Shown here: positions 1-7,886 of the stretch, one piece after another | How positions within the stretch are numbered: the stretch's first letter is position 1 | How the letters are laid out: the number at the start of each line of letters is the position of its first letter | From: Oscillospiraceae bacterium | GTDB lineage: Bacteria > Bacillota > Clostridia > Oscillospirales > Ruminococcaceae | NCBI GenBank assembly: GCA_003512525.1 | Contig: DOQG01000013.1 | Coordinates: forward strand, 19,039 to 36,767 | Reading direction: 5' to 3' | Length of the DNA: 17,729 bases | Notes under the pieces: generated by a model | Database searches by the model: none | What the model was told of the DNA's origin: nothing | Seen by the model: only the letters and a program-made list of their open reading frames with translations | Made by a program: the position numbers and the translations under genes

Positions 1-204
1 CCTCTTCTGCCATAATGGGGTGTTAGCGATAAGACACACAAACGATTGCGTTTGAAAAGTCGCCGTAAGCGGGACGCTGGCGCTCTGTTCAACCCGGGGG
101 ACTGTACAGATATCTTTGGATAGTGCGTTTTTTGGAAGTTTCGGTGACAGTGCAGTTGCACTGATTTACTCACGAAATTATTAACACCCTGTTAGTGTAG
201 AAGT
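1..204 (+). ncRNA. ssrS: 6S-like regulatory RNA (probable ssrS)
   Basis: This non-coding stretch folds like 6S RNA, which binds sigma-A RNA polymerase by imitating an open promoter. Positions 4-26 pair with 181-203 in a closing helix with 21 of 23 positions paired (two adjacent mismatches), giving a molecule of about 200 nt, the usual 6S size. Inside are a nested hairpin at 61-82 (CGCC, bulge, AGCG, loop, CGCT, GGCG) and a small hairpin at 148-163 (CAGTGC/GCACTG) on the 3' side of the presumed central bubble, where 6S RNAs often carry one. The sequence at the end of the closing helix (GTGTTAGCGATAAG) loosely resembles the same place in known 6S RNAs, from memory. Orientation is inferred from these resemblances. 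The promoter would lie left of the window and no terminator immediately follows position 204. It could be another structured RNA; the closing helix is seen directly, the family name is inference. Confidence 0.5.
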
Positions 205-285
205 TGTTTTCAGCGTTGTTGGCTGTATGTTTCATAATACTGCCTTATCGGAAATGTGCTGTAATGAGAATTATTGCTTATATAC

Positions 286-310
286 AAAAAATGGGGCTGT
301 GACACAGCCC
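286..310 (-). terminator. Intrinsic terminator, minus strand
   Basis: GGGCTGT (294-300) pairs perfectly with ACAGCCC (304-310) around a 3-base loop. Read on the minus strand, the hairpin is followed two bases later by six T residues (complement of 286-291). It probably acts as a second stop for the carboxypeptidase gene that ends at 416. Confidence 0.6.
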
Positions 311-319
311 GGAAAAGGA

Positions 320-371
320 AAGGTGAGTCGAAGCGCACTATTCTTTGCGCTTCGACTCACTTTTTCTTTTT
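320..371. terminator. Strong, probably bidirectional terminator
   Basis: A perfect 14-bp stem (323-336 with 347-360) with a 10-base loop is followed on the plus strand by a T-rich run (361-371). On the minus strand it is followed by a weaker CTTTCCTTTTCC run. It would end minus-strand transcription of the carboxypeptidase gene and any plus-strand transcription coming from the RNA gene at the left edge. Confidence 0.75.
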
Positions 372-415
372 CAAGTTGTGTAACAACCCTTTTCGGTTAT
401 GTACTTGTTTTGAAT

Positions 416-2143
416 TTAATCCTGATACTGTGATGTTATTCCGAAATATTCTTCCAGTGAAAGTCCGCTCTGAGTTACCTTTGTTGCAAGGTCGACACCT
501 ATGTATCTTACGTGCCACGGCTCATACATATAGCCTGTGGAGCTTTCTTTTCCCTTCGGGTAGCGAATGATAAAACCGTACTTATAACAGTTTTTGTCAA
601 GCCACTGTCCTGCGGGGTCGTACTGGAAGTCCTGTTCGAGAGAGTTAAGGTCGAACGTATATCCTGTCTGGTGATCGGAATGACCCGGGCGTGACGAATA
701 TGTATCTGCGGCATCTCTTCCGTCTTGCGCCACATAACGGTTATAGATAACATCCTGATCCTCGTACGAACGGAAGCTCGAAAGTATCCAGAGTGAAATG
801 CCGTCTGCCGCCGCAGCTGCTTGCATATCGTAGAATGCGTCCATCGCCTCGGGCTGAACGCCCGGATTATAGCTTGCGGGAAGGGTGTAGGTTTTATTTG
901 CTATCATAACACCGTCAAAATATGTGATGCCGTCTATCACTTCCATTTTATGCGAGCCGCTATATTCAGGTGCGGGAGCGGGCGTTGAAGAAGCCGGTGG
1001 GTCGGTTTCAGGCTCGGGCTCAGGCTCGGTATCGGGAGTTGTTGTTTCAGGTGACGGAGTTTCCGGGGCGGTTGTTTCCTGACTTGTTATAGGGAAGGGA
1101 TCTATAACGGTCACCTCCATAGATGCCACAAGGCGGTAGTCGTTTTCGTAATACGCCTCGATGGTGCAGTTTCCGGCGCTCTTTGCGGTTATAACGCCTT
1201 CGTTTGTGACGGACGCTACCGATGAGTCGCTGGTATAGTATATGGCACCGGTGTAGGTAATATCCTCCGGAGTGAACTTAAGAACTGAATTATACACATC
1301 TCCTACCTCGACAGTTACGCTGTCCTTGTCGAATTTCATCGATTCGGGGAGTTCAAGTCCGTTCACGGTGACAGTGATATCTTTTGAAAGACCCGTTACG
1401 GAATCGGTCAGAGTGATGGTTGTTTCGCCGGTATTTACCCCTTTTACAACGCCGTTCTTATCAACGGTAGCTACATCTGTATCTGCACTTTTCCAGCTCA
1501 GCTTAACATCTTTTGCGTCAGCGGGAGTAAGCTTTGCGTCTATCTTCTGTTCTTCGCCGCCGTCGAGTGATAACGCCGCAAGCGAAACGTCAAGCGACTC
1601 TATTATATCTTTTTTGACATTTACCGTTATTGTGTCAGAAAGCTCGCCGCTGCTTACGGTGATCTCTGTCTTTCCGTTTTTAACGGCAGTGACTTTTCCG
1701 TCAAGTGATACAGTAGCTACCGATGTGTCACCGCTGACATACGACAGGGCATATTCGGTGTCGGCTGGCTCTGTCTTTACCTTTATCTGCTGTGAGTGTC
1801 CGACGCGCAGAGTTATTTCGCCGCTGTTTGTAATGTCAAGACTCTTTATACTGCTGCCGTTGTTACCGTTGAATATAACGGCTACCAATACGGCACAGGC
1901 AACTATCAGCAGTCCGATACCGCTGTATATCATAATATTTGCTATTGTGCGGTTTCGTTTCCGCTTTTTTATGCTTTCTGATGCTGTCTTTCTGACTGCG
2001 CTTTGCACAGCTTCTTTTGTTACGACCTGCTTTTCGCTTTTGCCGAACGAATCGGGTGGGATAATATCTTCTTCCGTTCTGTTTTCAAAAAGAGCTTTGA
2101 TATCATCTATACTGCTTGTTTCAAATTTCTTTTCAGGGTTCAT
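416..2143 (-). CDS. Membrane-anchored D,D-carboxypeptidase (VanY/M15B) with three Big_2 domains
   Basis: 575 residues. VanY-family enzymes are zinc peptidases that remove the terminal D-Ala from peptidoglycan stem peptides outside the cell. The order is: a charged cytoplasmic segment (1-67), one membrane helix (about 68-91), three Ig-like Big_2 repeats (about 99-176, 182-260, 265-346, each with the ATV/ASV...G.V.....G core), a Thr/Pro/Glu-rich spacer (about 347-393), and the peptidase domain to the C-terminus. The zinc-site motif SDHQTGYTFD supplies H491 and D498; EPWH supplies catalytic E541 and ligand H544. Catalytic residues are intact. I chose the ATG at 2141-2143 because AAAGGA lies seven bases upstream; an in-frame ATG eight codons earlier has no good ribosome site. 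The gene is transcribed alone, divergent from the solute-binding protein gene. The repeats probably hold the enzyme at a distance from the membrane, within the wall. Confidence 0.88.
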   Translation of the reverse strand: MNPEKKFETSSIDDIKALFENRTEEDIIPPDSFGKSEKQVVTKEAVQSAVRKTASESIKKRKRNRTIANIMIYSGIGLLIVACAVLVAVIFNGNNGSSIKSLDITNSGEITLRVGHSQQIKVKTEPADTEYALSYVSGDTSVATVSLDGKVTAVKNGKTEITVSSGELSDTITVNVKKDIIESLDVSLAALSLDGGEEQKIDAKLTPADAKDVKLSWKSADTDVATVDKNGVVKGVNTGETTITLTDSVTGLSKDITVTVNGLELPESMKFDKDSVTVEVGDVYNSVLKFTPEDITYTGAIYYTSDSSVASVTNEGVITAKSAGNCTIEAYYENDYRLVASMEVTVIDPFPITSQETTAPETPSPETTTPDTEPEPEPETDPPASSTPAPAPEYSGSHKMEVIDGITYFDGVMIANKTYTLPASYNPGVQPEAMDAFYDMQAAAAADGISLWILSSFRSYEDQDVIYNRYVAQDGRDAADTYSSRPGHSDHQTGYTFDLNSLEQDFQYDPAGQWLDKNCYKYGFIIRYPKGKESSTGYMYEPWHVRYIGVDLATKVTQSGLSLEEYFGITSQYQD

Positions 2144-2212
2144 TTTATTTCCTTTCACGCAGTGCATACCAATGTATGTGTCATGTACTGCCGGCTAGCG
2201 GTAATTACTGTA

Positions 2213-2241
2213 ATTATATCATAACGGCGCGGCATTTGCAA
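2213..2241 (-). promoter_or_regulatory. Promoter of the carboxypeptidase gene
   Basis: On the minus strand, TTGCAA (2236-2241) and a perfect TATAAT (2213-2218) are separated by 17 bases, about 70 bases upstream of the chosen start. This is a good sigma-A-type match. It lies back to back with the plus-strand promoter at 2254-2282. Confidence 0.7.
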
Positions 2242-2253
2242 GTACATCCGATG

Positions 2254-2282
2254 TTGACAAAATCGGGCAGTTGTTGTACAAT
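2254..2282 (+). promoter_or_regulatory. Promoter of the solute-binding protein/ATPase unit
   Basis: A perfect TTGACA (2254-2259), a 17-base spacer and TACAAT (2277-2282) lie about 40 bases upstream of the ATG at 2326. This is a strong sigma-A-type promoter that probably drives the four genes up to 6927. Confidence 0.75.
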
Positions 2283-2325
2283 TATTACAGTAAAAATACA
2301 GTTGTGATTATCCGTTGGAGGAGAT

Positions 2326-3633
2326 ATGAGATACAAAAGAGCGATAGCTATGCTTGCCGTGCTTATATGCACTGTGACAGCGGGCTGTTCCGAAAGCAGT
2401 CATATAATTATTCAGCATACGCCACGAACGGACGACGTAAGCAGTTCAAAGCCGTATGCGACCGACGACAGCCTTACAAGAGATGATATCACACTCACCG
2501 TCTGGGAATCCAAAGACGGTCCCGATGAGTGGATAAAAAAAGCGGGAGAGAGTTTTAATTTACTTTATCCCAATATACACATAGAATATGTCAATGTTGA
2601 CCTGAAAGAATCCACACCGGAGCTTCTTGATACAGAAAGCACCGTTAAAAAGCCCGATGTTTTTGCCGCCCCCGGTGATATGACGGGTGAACTGGTGAAA
2701 AATAAGCTGGTACTTCCGACAGAGGATACGGATATAGTCAATACCACGGCGTTGGAGATTGCAAGAAAAGCTACCGTATATAATGATGTAATGTACGGAT
2801 ACCCTATGTCATGCGAAACATATGCATTGTTTTACAATAAGAAGTTAGTCGAAGAGAGTAATATACCTACTACATGGGAGAGTCTTATCACATGGAGCGG
2901 CGCTTTCAATAACCTATATCCGGGTAAGTACGGATTTATATTCCATACGGATACGGTATATTTTATATCTATGCTTATGAGCTCCGGCAAAAACAGACTT
3001 ATGTTCGGTAACGACTACGGTCTGCTCAATTCAAGAGCAAGCTATGGGCTTACTCTGCTCAAGCAGATGCAGGATATATTCCCTGAGGATATAACAAATT
3101 ACAGCTATGATGATTTTGACGATATGTTCTTAAGCGGGGGTGCGGCTATGATCGTGAACGGTCCGTGGTTTATAACAAAGGCGGACGCATCCGGTGTTGA
3201 CTATGGTATAGTGCCGCTTCCTGCATTTGACAACGGAAGCGATACATATTCTCTTGCAGGTGTAAGGGCGATGTTTGTATATTCAAAGAGTGAACACCCG
3301 GCAGAAGCGGACGCTTTTGCAAAATATCTGCTAAGCACTGATATGCAGAGCCTGAGAACCGAAATAACAGGTACGCTCCCGGCGACAAATATCAATATAA
3401 GCGAAAAGCTTGACGGATTTGTTGACCAGCTTGATTTCTCTTATATTATGCCTAACACCGCCGAAATGAAAAGGTTCTGGGAGTTCGGTGAGCATATAAC
3501 CGCTGATATCTACGGCGAAAAAGGGATATCGCAGGAGCTGAAGGACTATGTAAGCTATATCAGAAATACGGATACTCAGGCTGATGACAGTTCAGACAGT
3601 ATTTTGCAGGACAGTACAACGCAAAACCAATAA
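2326..3633 (+). CDS. Extracellular solute-binding lipoprotein (ABC family 1)
   Basis: 435 residues, the usual length for family 1 (carbohydrate-type) substrate-binding proteins. These capture a ligand outside the membrane for an ABC importer. The N-terminus is a lipoprotein signal: basic MRYKR, a hydrophobic run, then TAGC with C21 as the expected lipidated cysteine. Residues after about 50 show the family start (LTVWESKDG, then FNLLYPNIHIEYV). The middle has family-like segments such as YGYPMSCETYALFYNKKLVEE and, near residue 265, FLSGGAAMIVNGPWF. A GGAGGA site precedes the ATG. No permease or ATP-binding subunit is encoded in the window; the next gene, 21 bases on, is a P-type ATPase. It may therefore share a transporter encoded elsewhere or act as a sensor; the ligand cannot be told from sequence. 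The final 20 residues are Asp/Ser/Gln-rich and look disordered. Confidence 0.85.
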   Translation: MRYKRAIAMLAVLICTVTAGCSESSHIIIQHTPRTDDVSSSKPYATDDSLTRDDITLTVWESKDGPDEWIKKAGESFNLLYPNIHIEYVNVDLKESTPELLDTESTVKKPDVFAAPGDMTGELVKNKLVLPTEDTDIVNTTALEIARKATVYNDVMYGYPMSCETYALFYNKKLVEESNIPTTWESLITWSGAFNNLYPGKYGFIFHTDTVYFISMLMSSGKNRLMFGNDYGLLNSRASYGLTLLKQMQDIFPEDITNYSYDDFDDMFLSGGAAMIVNGPWFITKADASGVDYGIVPLPAFDNGSDTYSLAGVRAMFVYSKSEHPAEADAFAKYLLSTDMQSLRTEITGTLPATNINISEKLDGFVDQLDFSYIMPNTAEMKRFWEFGEHITADIYGEKGISQELKDYVSYIRNTDTQADDSSDSILQDSTTQNQ

Positions 3634-3654
3634 TTACGGAAGGACAACTTATAT

Positions 3655-6138
3655 ATGTCAATGCCCGAAGAACACGTTTCTCTTGAAAATGTAACAGATG
3701 TGATATCCGGACTTACCGCAGAGGAAGTAAATGAGCGCATAGCCTGCGGAAAGGTCAACGGTGACTTCGATATACCGAGCAAATCCGTAAAGCAGATATT
3801 CAAGGATAACTGCCTTACATTCTTCAACCTTATCAACATAATACTGGCGGCTTTTGTCGTTGCGGTAGGTTCGTTCAAGAACTGTCTGTTCTTAGGCGTT
3901 ATCATATGCAATACGGCAATAGGTATATTCCAGGAAATACGCTCAAAAAGAGCCATCGACAAGCTGGCTCTTATTTCCGCGCCCAAAGCTGATGTGCTGA
4001 GAAACGGCGAAATACAGACTATAGCCGTAAAGGATATTGTTCTTGACGATATAATGATTTTGTCGGCCGGCAGACAGGTCTGCTCGGACTGCATAGCGGT
4101 AGATGGCGACTGCGAGGTGAACGAGAGCCTTATCACAGGTGAAAGCGATCCTATCGTAAAGCACAAGGGCGATGAGATACTGTCGGGTTCGTTCCTTATA
4201 AGCGGTAACGCAAAGGCGCAGGTTATCCGCATAGGTGCAGACAACTACGCCAATAAGATAACAAGCGGCGCAAAATATATCAAGAAGAATAACTCAAAGA
4301 TGCTAGCAAGCATAAACTATATATTGAAGATGATCTCTGTGTGTATTATCCCGATGATACTGCTGATGTTCGGTAAGGAAATGCTGCTTGCACACAACAC
4401 GTTCACCGATGCCGTTGTAAATACGGTTTCGGCTATAATCGGAATGATTCCGGAGGGGCTTGTGCTTATGGCAAGTATGGTGCTTGCTGTAAGCGTTATC
4501 AGACTTGCTACGAACAAGACGCTGGCGCAGGACTTATACTGCGTGGAAACGCTCGCAAGAGTAGATGTTCTCTGCCTTGACAAGACAGGCACGATAACCG
4601 AGGGCAGAATGGAAGTATCGGACGTTATCTCTCTTGACGGCGGCGATCATGAAAAAGCTCTTTGCGAGATGATATATGCGCTCGGTGACAATAATCCCAC
4701 TGCGCTTGCGGTAATGGACAGATATAAAAAAGACGGCTCTTTGCCAAGCCGTGAATGGTCGGCAAAGACGGCGATACATTTTTCAAGTGCGAAAAAGTGG
4801 AGCCTTGCGGCTTTTGAGAATAAAGGGACGTATATTCTGGGTGCGGCTGAATTTATATTGGGCGATACCATGACAGATGCGCTGAGAGAGCAGATAAAGA
4901 CGCTGTCGGAGGGCGGATACAGAGTTCTATTGTTTGCGCACAGCGACAATATGCCGCCCGAAGTCGAGGGCGGTGCACTGCCCGAAAATATAACGCCTGT
5001 GGCACTTGTAAGAATTACCGACTGCATAAGAAAAGAAGCACCTGCAACGCTGAAATATTTTGCAGAGCAGGACGTTGACATAAGAATTATTTCGGGCGAC
5101 AGCCCCGTTACCGTTTCGGGAGTAGCTCAGCGCGCAGGGCTTGAACATTATGATAATTACGTTGACGCGTCTACCCTTACTACAGATGAGGAGCTGTGGG
5201 AGGCGGCTGACAAGTATAAGATATTCGGACGTGTAACGCCGTATCAGAAGCTTGAGCTTGTAAAGGCGCTTAAAGCCAAAGGTCATACGGTTGCGATGAC
5301 AGGCGACGGCGTAAACGATGTTCTTGCACTCAAAGAGTCGGACTGCTCTATAGCTATGCAGTCCGGAAGCGATGCGGCACGAAATGTATCCAATATCGTT
5401 CTTCTCGACAGCAACTTTGCGTCAATGCCGAAGATAGTAGGCGAGGGCAGACGCTCTATAAACAATATCGAGCGTTCAAGCGTGCTGTTCCTTTACAAGA
5501 CGGTGTATTCGTTTCTGGCGGCGCTTATGTTCTGCTTTGTGCCGATGGGCTATCCGCTTCAGGCAATACAGCTTACGCAGATAAATATGTTCACAAACGG
5601 CATACCATCGTTCCTGCTTGCTATGGAGCCGAACTTCAAGCGTGTCAAGGGTGAGTTTATTGAAAACGTATTGCCGAAATCGATAATGCACGGACTGCTT
5701 ATTACGTTCAATTTTGTCGGGATAGTGCTTATGCGTTATATCTCGGGGTGGATGGATATAATTCCGAGAGAAACCTTTGATCACAGCATCGAAACAATGT
5801 CGACCATATGTATAGGCTTTGCGGCGTTCGTGATACTGTTCAAGGTTTGTATGCCGTTCAAGCCGTGGAAAATCGGTCTGTTTGTTTTCCTGATAGGCGG
5901 ATTTGCGGCGGATATATTCATATTGCGTGATTTTCTGCTCGACCTTAAGCCGATGTGCTTTGAAATGATAGTTATGACAGGAATCCTTATGGGCGCAACT
6001 GTTCTGATAGAGGCGTTGTCCTCGTTCTTTGAACGGCATATAACTGATAATCTGCTGGCGTTCCAGCGATATTGGAAAGATGTGTTTATCAAAATGTCGG
6101 CGAAAAGAAAAGCGGGAAAGGAAAATAAAAATGCCTGA
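3655..6138 (+). CDS. CtpE-like cation-transporting P-type ATPase
   Basis: 827 residues. P-type ATPases move cations across the membrane using a phospho-aspartate intermediate. Seen here: the actuator loop TGES (161-164), the membrane motif IPEGL (P266), the phosphorylation site DKTGT (D309), and the hinge TGDGVND (549-555). Helix pairs flank the actuator domain (around 55-95 and 220-290) and several helices fill about 610-790. The PEGL motif and the size point to the CtpE-like group rather than heavy-metal (CPx), Kdp or SERCA-type pumps. Mycobacterial CtpE is implicated in calcium uptake, so calcium is a reasonable guess, not shown here. There is no N-terminal metal-binding domain. GGAAGGA lies upstream of the start. 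The gene follows the solute-binding protein by 21 bases and overlaps rnhA by 8, so the three are probably co-transcribed. Confidence 0.85.
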   Translation: MSMPEEHVSLENVTDVISGLTAEEVNERIACGKVNGDFDIPSKSVKQIFKDNCLTFFNLINIILAAFVVAVGSFKNCLFLGVIICNTAIGIFQEIRSKRAIDKLALISAPKADVLRNGEIQTIAVKDIVLDDIMILSAGRQVCSDCIAVDGDCEVNESLITGESDPIVKHKGDEILSGSFLISGNAKAQVIRIGADNYANKITSGAKYIKKNNSKMLASINYILKMISVCIIPMILLMFGKEMLLAHNTFTDAVVNTVSAIIGMIPEGLVLMASMVLAVSVIRLATNKTLAQDLYCVETLARVDVLCLDKTGTITEGRMEVSDVISLDGGDHEKALCEMIYALGDNNPTALAVMDRYKKDGSLPSREWSAKTAIHFSSAKKWSLAAFENKGTYILGAAEFILGDTMTDALREQIKTLSEGGYRVLLFAHSDNMPPEVEGGALPENITPVALVRITDCIRKEAPATLKYFAEQDVDIRIISGDSPVTVSGVAQRAGLEHYDNYVDASTLTTDEELWEAADKYKIFGRVTPYQKLELVKALKAKGHTVAMTGDGVNDVLALKESDCSIAMQSGSDAARNVSNIVLLDSNFASMPKIVGEGRRSINNIERSSVLFLYKTVYSFLAALMFCFVPMGYPLQAIQLTQINMFTNGIPSFLLAMEPNFKRVKGEFIENVLPKSIMHGLLITFNFVGIVLMRYISGWMDIIPRETFDHSIETMSTICIGFAAFVILFKVCMPFKPWKIGLFVFLIGGFAADIFILRDFLLDLKPMCFEMIVMTGILMGATVLIEALSSFFERHITDNLLAFQRYWKDVFIKMSAKRKAGKENKNA

Positions 6139-6580
6139 AACCAAGGTTGAAATATTCAGCGACGGAGCGTGCAGCGGCAATCCGGGTCCCGGAGGGTACG
6201 GTGCTATTCTCCGTTGGAACGGTAAAGAAAAGGAACTCAGCGGCGGCGAAAAGCATACAACGAACAACCGTATGGAGCTTACCGGAGTTATCGAGGCGCT
6301 GTCGGCACTGAAATATCCGTGCAAGGTGATACTTACCACCGACAGTAAGTATGTTGTCGATTCGGTCACAAAGGGCTGGGTCAACGGCTGGAAGCGCAGA
6401 GGGTGGAAAAAGTCTGACAATACGCCTGCGCTGAATGTAGATCTGTGGGAGCGGTTACTGCCGCTTCTTGATACGCATGATGTTGAGTTCAGATGGATAA
6501 AGGGTCACGCAGGACACCCCGAAAACGAACGTTGTGACAGGCTTGCAGTAAGAATGCGCGATTACTACAGCGCGTTATAA
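6131..6580 (+). CDS. rnhA: Ribonuclease HI
   Basis: 149 residues, close to the 155 of the E. coli enzyme. RNase HI cuts the RNA strand of RNA-DNA hybrids, such as R-loops and primer remnants, in the cytoplasm. The four catalytic acids are present: D11 (in FSDGACSGNPGPGG), E49 (NNRMEL), D71 (TTDSKY) and D136 (ERCDRLA). The loop histidine H126 (KGHAGHPEN) and the basic handle (GWVNGWKRRGWKK, about 82-94) are present too. There is no extra N-terminal hybrid-binding domain. I chose the ATG at 6131 over an upstream in-frame ATG at 6080 because AAAGGA lies about eight bases before it and the protein then starts like its family. Its first bases (ATGCCTGA) overlap the stop of the ATPase gene, suggesting translational coupling. 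Function is unrelated to the pump, so co-location is probably housekeeping. Confidence 0.95.
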   Translation: MPETKVEIFSDGACSGNPGPGGYGAILRWNGKEKELSGGEKHTTNNRMELTGVIEALSALKYPCKVILTTDSKYVVDSVTKGWVNGWKRRGWKKSDNTPALNVDLWERLLPLLDTHDVEFRWIKGHAGHPENERCDRLAVRMRDYYSAL

Positions 6581-6603
6581 TAAGCCGGGAAGAAGACGAT
6601 TTT

Positions 6604-6927
6604 ATGAAAAATGAGATCAAAGAATATAAGGAATATATAAATAAACAGGCGGCAGACCCCGATACAGACAAGAAGAAGCTTGCGGAAGAGCTTCTTGTCA
6701 GGATAGGCTTTTATCAGCACGAAAGGCTTATCCATCTCATAGTGACGATGAGCTTCGGGGTGTTTTTTCTGCTGTCGCTGATACTTGTTTCTATAAAGGT
6801 GTATTTCCTTGCACTGTCGGTGCTTCTGCTTGTACTGCTTGTGCCGTATATAGGACACTATTATTTCCTTGAGAACTCCACACAGGAGCTTTATAAAGTA
6901 TATTACTCGCTGATTTCGGAAAAATAA
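6604..6927 (+). CDS. Small two-helix membrane protein, unknown
   Basis: 107 residues that I do not recognise as a named family. The first 40 are charged and helical (many Lys, Glu, Asp). Two hydrophobic helices follow (about 43-63 and 66-86), then a short tail. With the lysine-rich N-terminus inside, both ends would be cytoplasmic. The start is preceded by GGGAAGAAG, a moderate ribosome site, and lies 23 bases after the rnhA stop, so it probably ends the operon that begins at 2326. No clear intrinsic terminator follows; the only nearby structure is an AT-only stem at 7011-7027. Codon use resembles its neighbours, which supports it being a real gene. Confidence 0.7.
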   Translation: MKNEIKEYKEYINKQAADPDTDKKKLAEELLVRIGFYQHERLIHLIVTMSFGVFFLLSLILVSIKVYFLALSVLLLVLLVPYIGHYYFLENSTQELYKVYYSLISEK

Positions 6928-7031
6928 TCCTTGATGATGTAAAAAAGTTGTGATCATTTAAGCAAAAATCACACATAACCGTGAATTTATTACCAAGTTT
7001 CGTTTAATCCTACAAAATTTTTTTGTAAATA

Positions 7032-7060
7032 TGGATTTTTTCGGCTTTCTGTAGTATAAT
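7032..7060 (+). promoter_or_regulatory. Promoter of pgsA
   Basis: A perfect TATAAT (7055-7060) lies 17 bases after a weak -35 (TGGATT, 7032-7037), about 70 bases before the pgsA start. A T-rich stretch and a 7-bp AT stem (7011-7027) lie just upstream. Confidence 0.55.
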
Positions 7061-7129
7061 TAAAGCGTTAATCTGCGGTAAAAGTCGATTTTTATTTGTT
7101 TTTTTCGACAAAATATAAGGGGTGAGCCG

Positions 7130-7774
7130 ATGAAAAAAGATATATTTTCAATTCCGAACATACTGAGCTTTATACGAATATTGCTTATCCCGATATTTGT
7201 ATGGTTATATGTCACGGCAGGCACGAGCGGGGAGTATTATCTTGCCGCCGCCGTTGTTGTAGCGTCGGGAATTACCGATTTCCTTGATGGGCAGATCGCT
7301 CGCCGTTGTAATATGATCACCGAGTTCGGCAAATTCCTTGACCCGCTTGCCGATAAGCTGACGCAGGGAACATTGTTCCTTTGCATAGCGATAAATTATC
7401 CGCTTATGTGGATACTGCTTGCTATATGGCTTTTAAAGGACGGCTTTATGGCAATTATGGGACTTGTGCTTTTAAAGACAAAGCAGACAAAGCTTGACGG
7501 CGCGCGCTGGTACGGAAAGGTCTGCACCGCTATTATCTATGTTGCGGTACTGGCTCTGTTGTTCTTTCCGGGAGTATTCCCCGAGGGATCGCCTGCATCA
7601 TCCTTACTCATTCTTATCTGTATAGGCGTAATGCTTCTTTCCGGTATTCTTTATTCGGTAGCACTTATAAAGATGTGGCTGCATAATGAAACGATAGCCA
7701 AAGAGGACAGAAAGAAGCTCAGTGAGATAGCTAAGGAAAGTACGCACGAGCATAGTGATATAAAGAGTGAATAA
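7130..7774 (+). CDS. pgsA: CDP-diacylglycerol--glycerol-3-phosphate 3-phosphatidyltransferase
   Basis: 214 residues. PgsA joins CDP-diacylglycerol and glycerol 3-phosphate to make phosphatidylglycerol phosphate, the committed step to phosphatidylglycerol and cardiolipin, in the cytoplasmic membrane. The full CDP-alcohol phosphotransferase signature DxxDGxxARx8GxxxDxxxD is present (D50, D53, G54, A57, R58, G67, D71, D75). The opening SIPNILSFIRILLIPIF is typical of PgsA. Several membrane helices follow and the C-terminal 30 residues are charged. The glycerol-phosphate rather than serine or inositol specificity is assigned from the N-terminal signature and length, which is the least certain part; a related cardiolipin or other alcohol transferase is possible. 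The gene has its own promoter and a strong terminator, so it is a single-gene unit. Confidence 0.88.
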   Translation: MKKDIFSIPNILSFIRILLIPIFVWLYVTAGTSGEYYLAAAVVVASGITDFLDGQIARRCNMITEFGKFLDPLADKLTQGTLFLCIAINYPLMWILLAIWLLKDGFMAIMGLVLLKTKQTKLDGARWYGKVCTAIIYVAVLALLFFPGVFPEGSPASSLLILICIGVMLLSGILYSVALIKMWLHNETIAKEDRKKLSEIAKESTHEHSDIKSE

Positions 7775-7780
7775 GAAGAT

Positions 7781-7816
7781 GACCTACAGGTGAGCCTGTA
7801 GGTCGTTTTTGTTTTC
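7781..7816 (+). terminator. Intrinsic terminator of pgsA
   Basis: A perfect 10-bp stem (GACCTACAGG 7781-7790 with 7795-7804) with loop TGAG is followed by GTTTTTGTTTTC. It begins seven bases after the pgsA stop. Confidence 0.9.
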
Positions 7817-7886
7817 AGCGGTGTTGGATATGTCTTTTATGCTCTGATAATTTAATAAAAGATTACACGCTTTGCCAAGCACTGAT

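Noticed and set aside
2144..2167. Upstream ATG adding eight residues to the carboxypeptidase
   Set aside because: No ribosome site lies before it, whereas AAAGGA is well placed for the ATG at 2141-2143.
1272..2198. Long plus-strand ORF of 308 codons
   Set aside because: It lies opposite the carboxypeptidase gene. The translation is Ser/Thr/Val-rich with no domain, and it has no promoter or ribosome site; it is a shadow of the repetitive Big_2 region.
6080..6130. Upstream in-frame ATG for rnhA
   Set aside because: The extra 17 residues are read from the ATPase 3' end, are very basic, and are absent from the RNase HI family as I know it.
5476..6420. Long minus-strand ORF of 314 codons
   Set aside because: It is antisense to the C-terminal half of the P-type ATPase and to rnhA, with His/Arg/Tyr-rich shadow composition and no family resemblance.
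6947..6975. TGTGAT/ATCACA stem after the small membrane protein
   Set aside because: Six base pairs with a 13-base loop and no T run; too weak to call a terminator.
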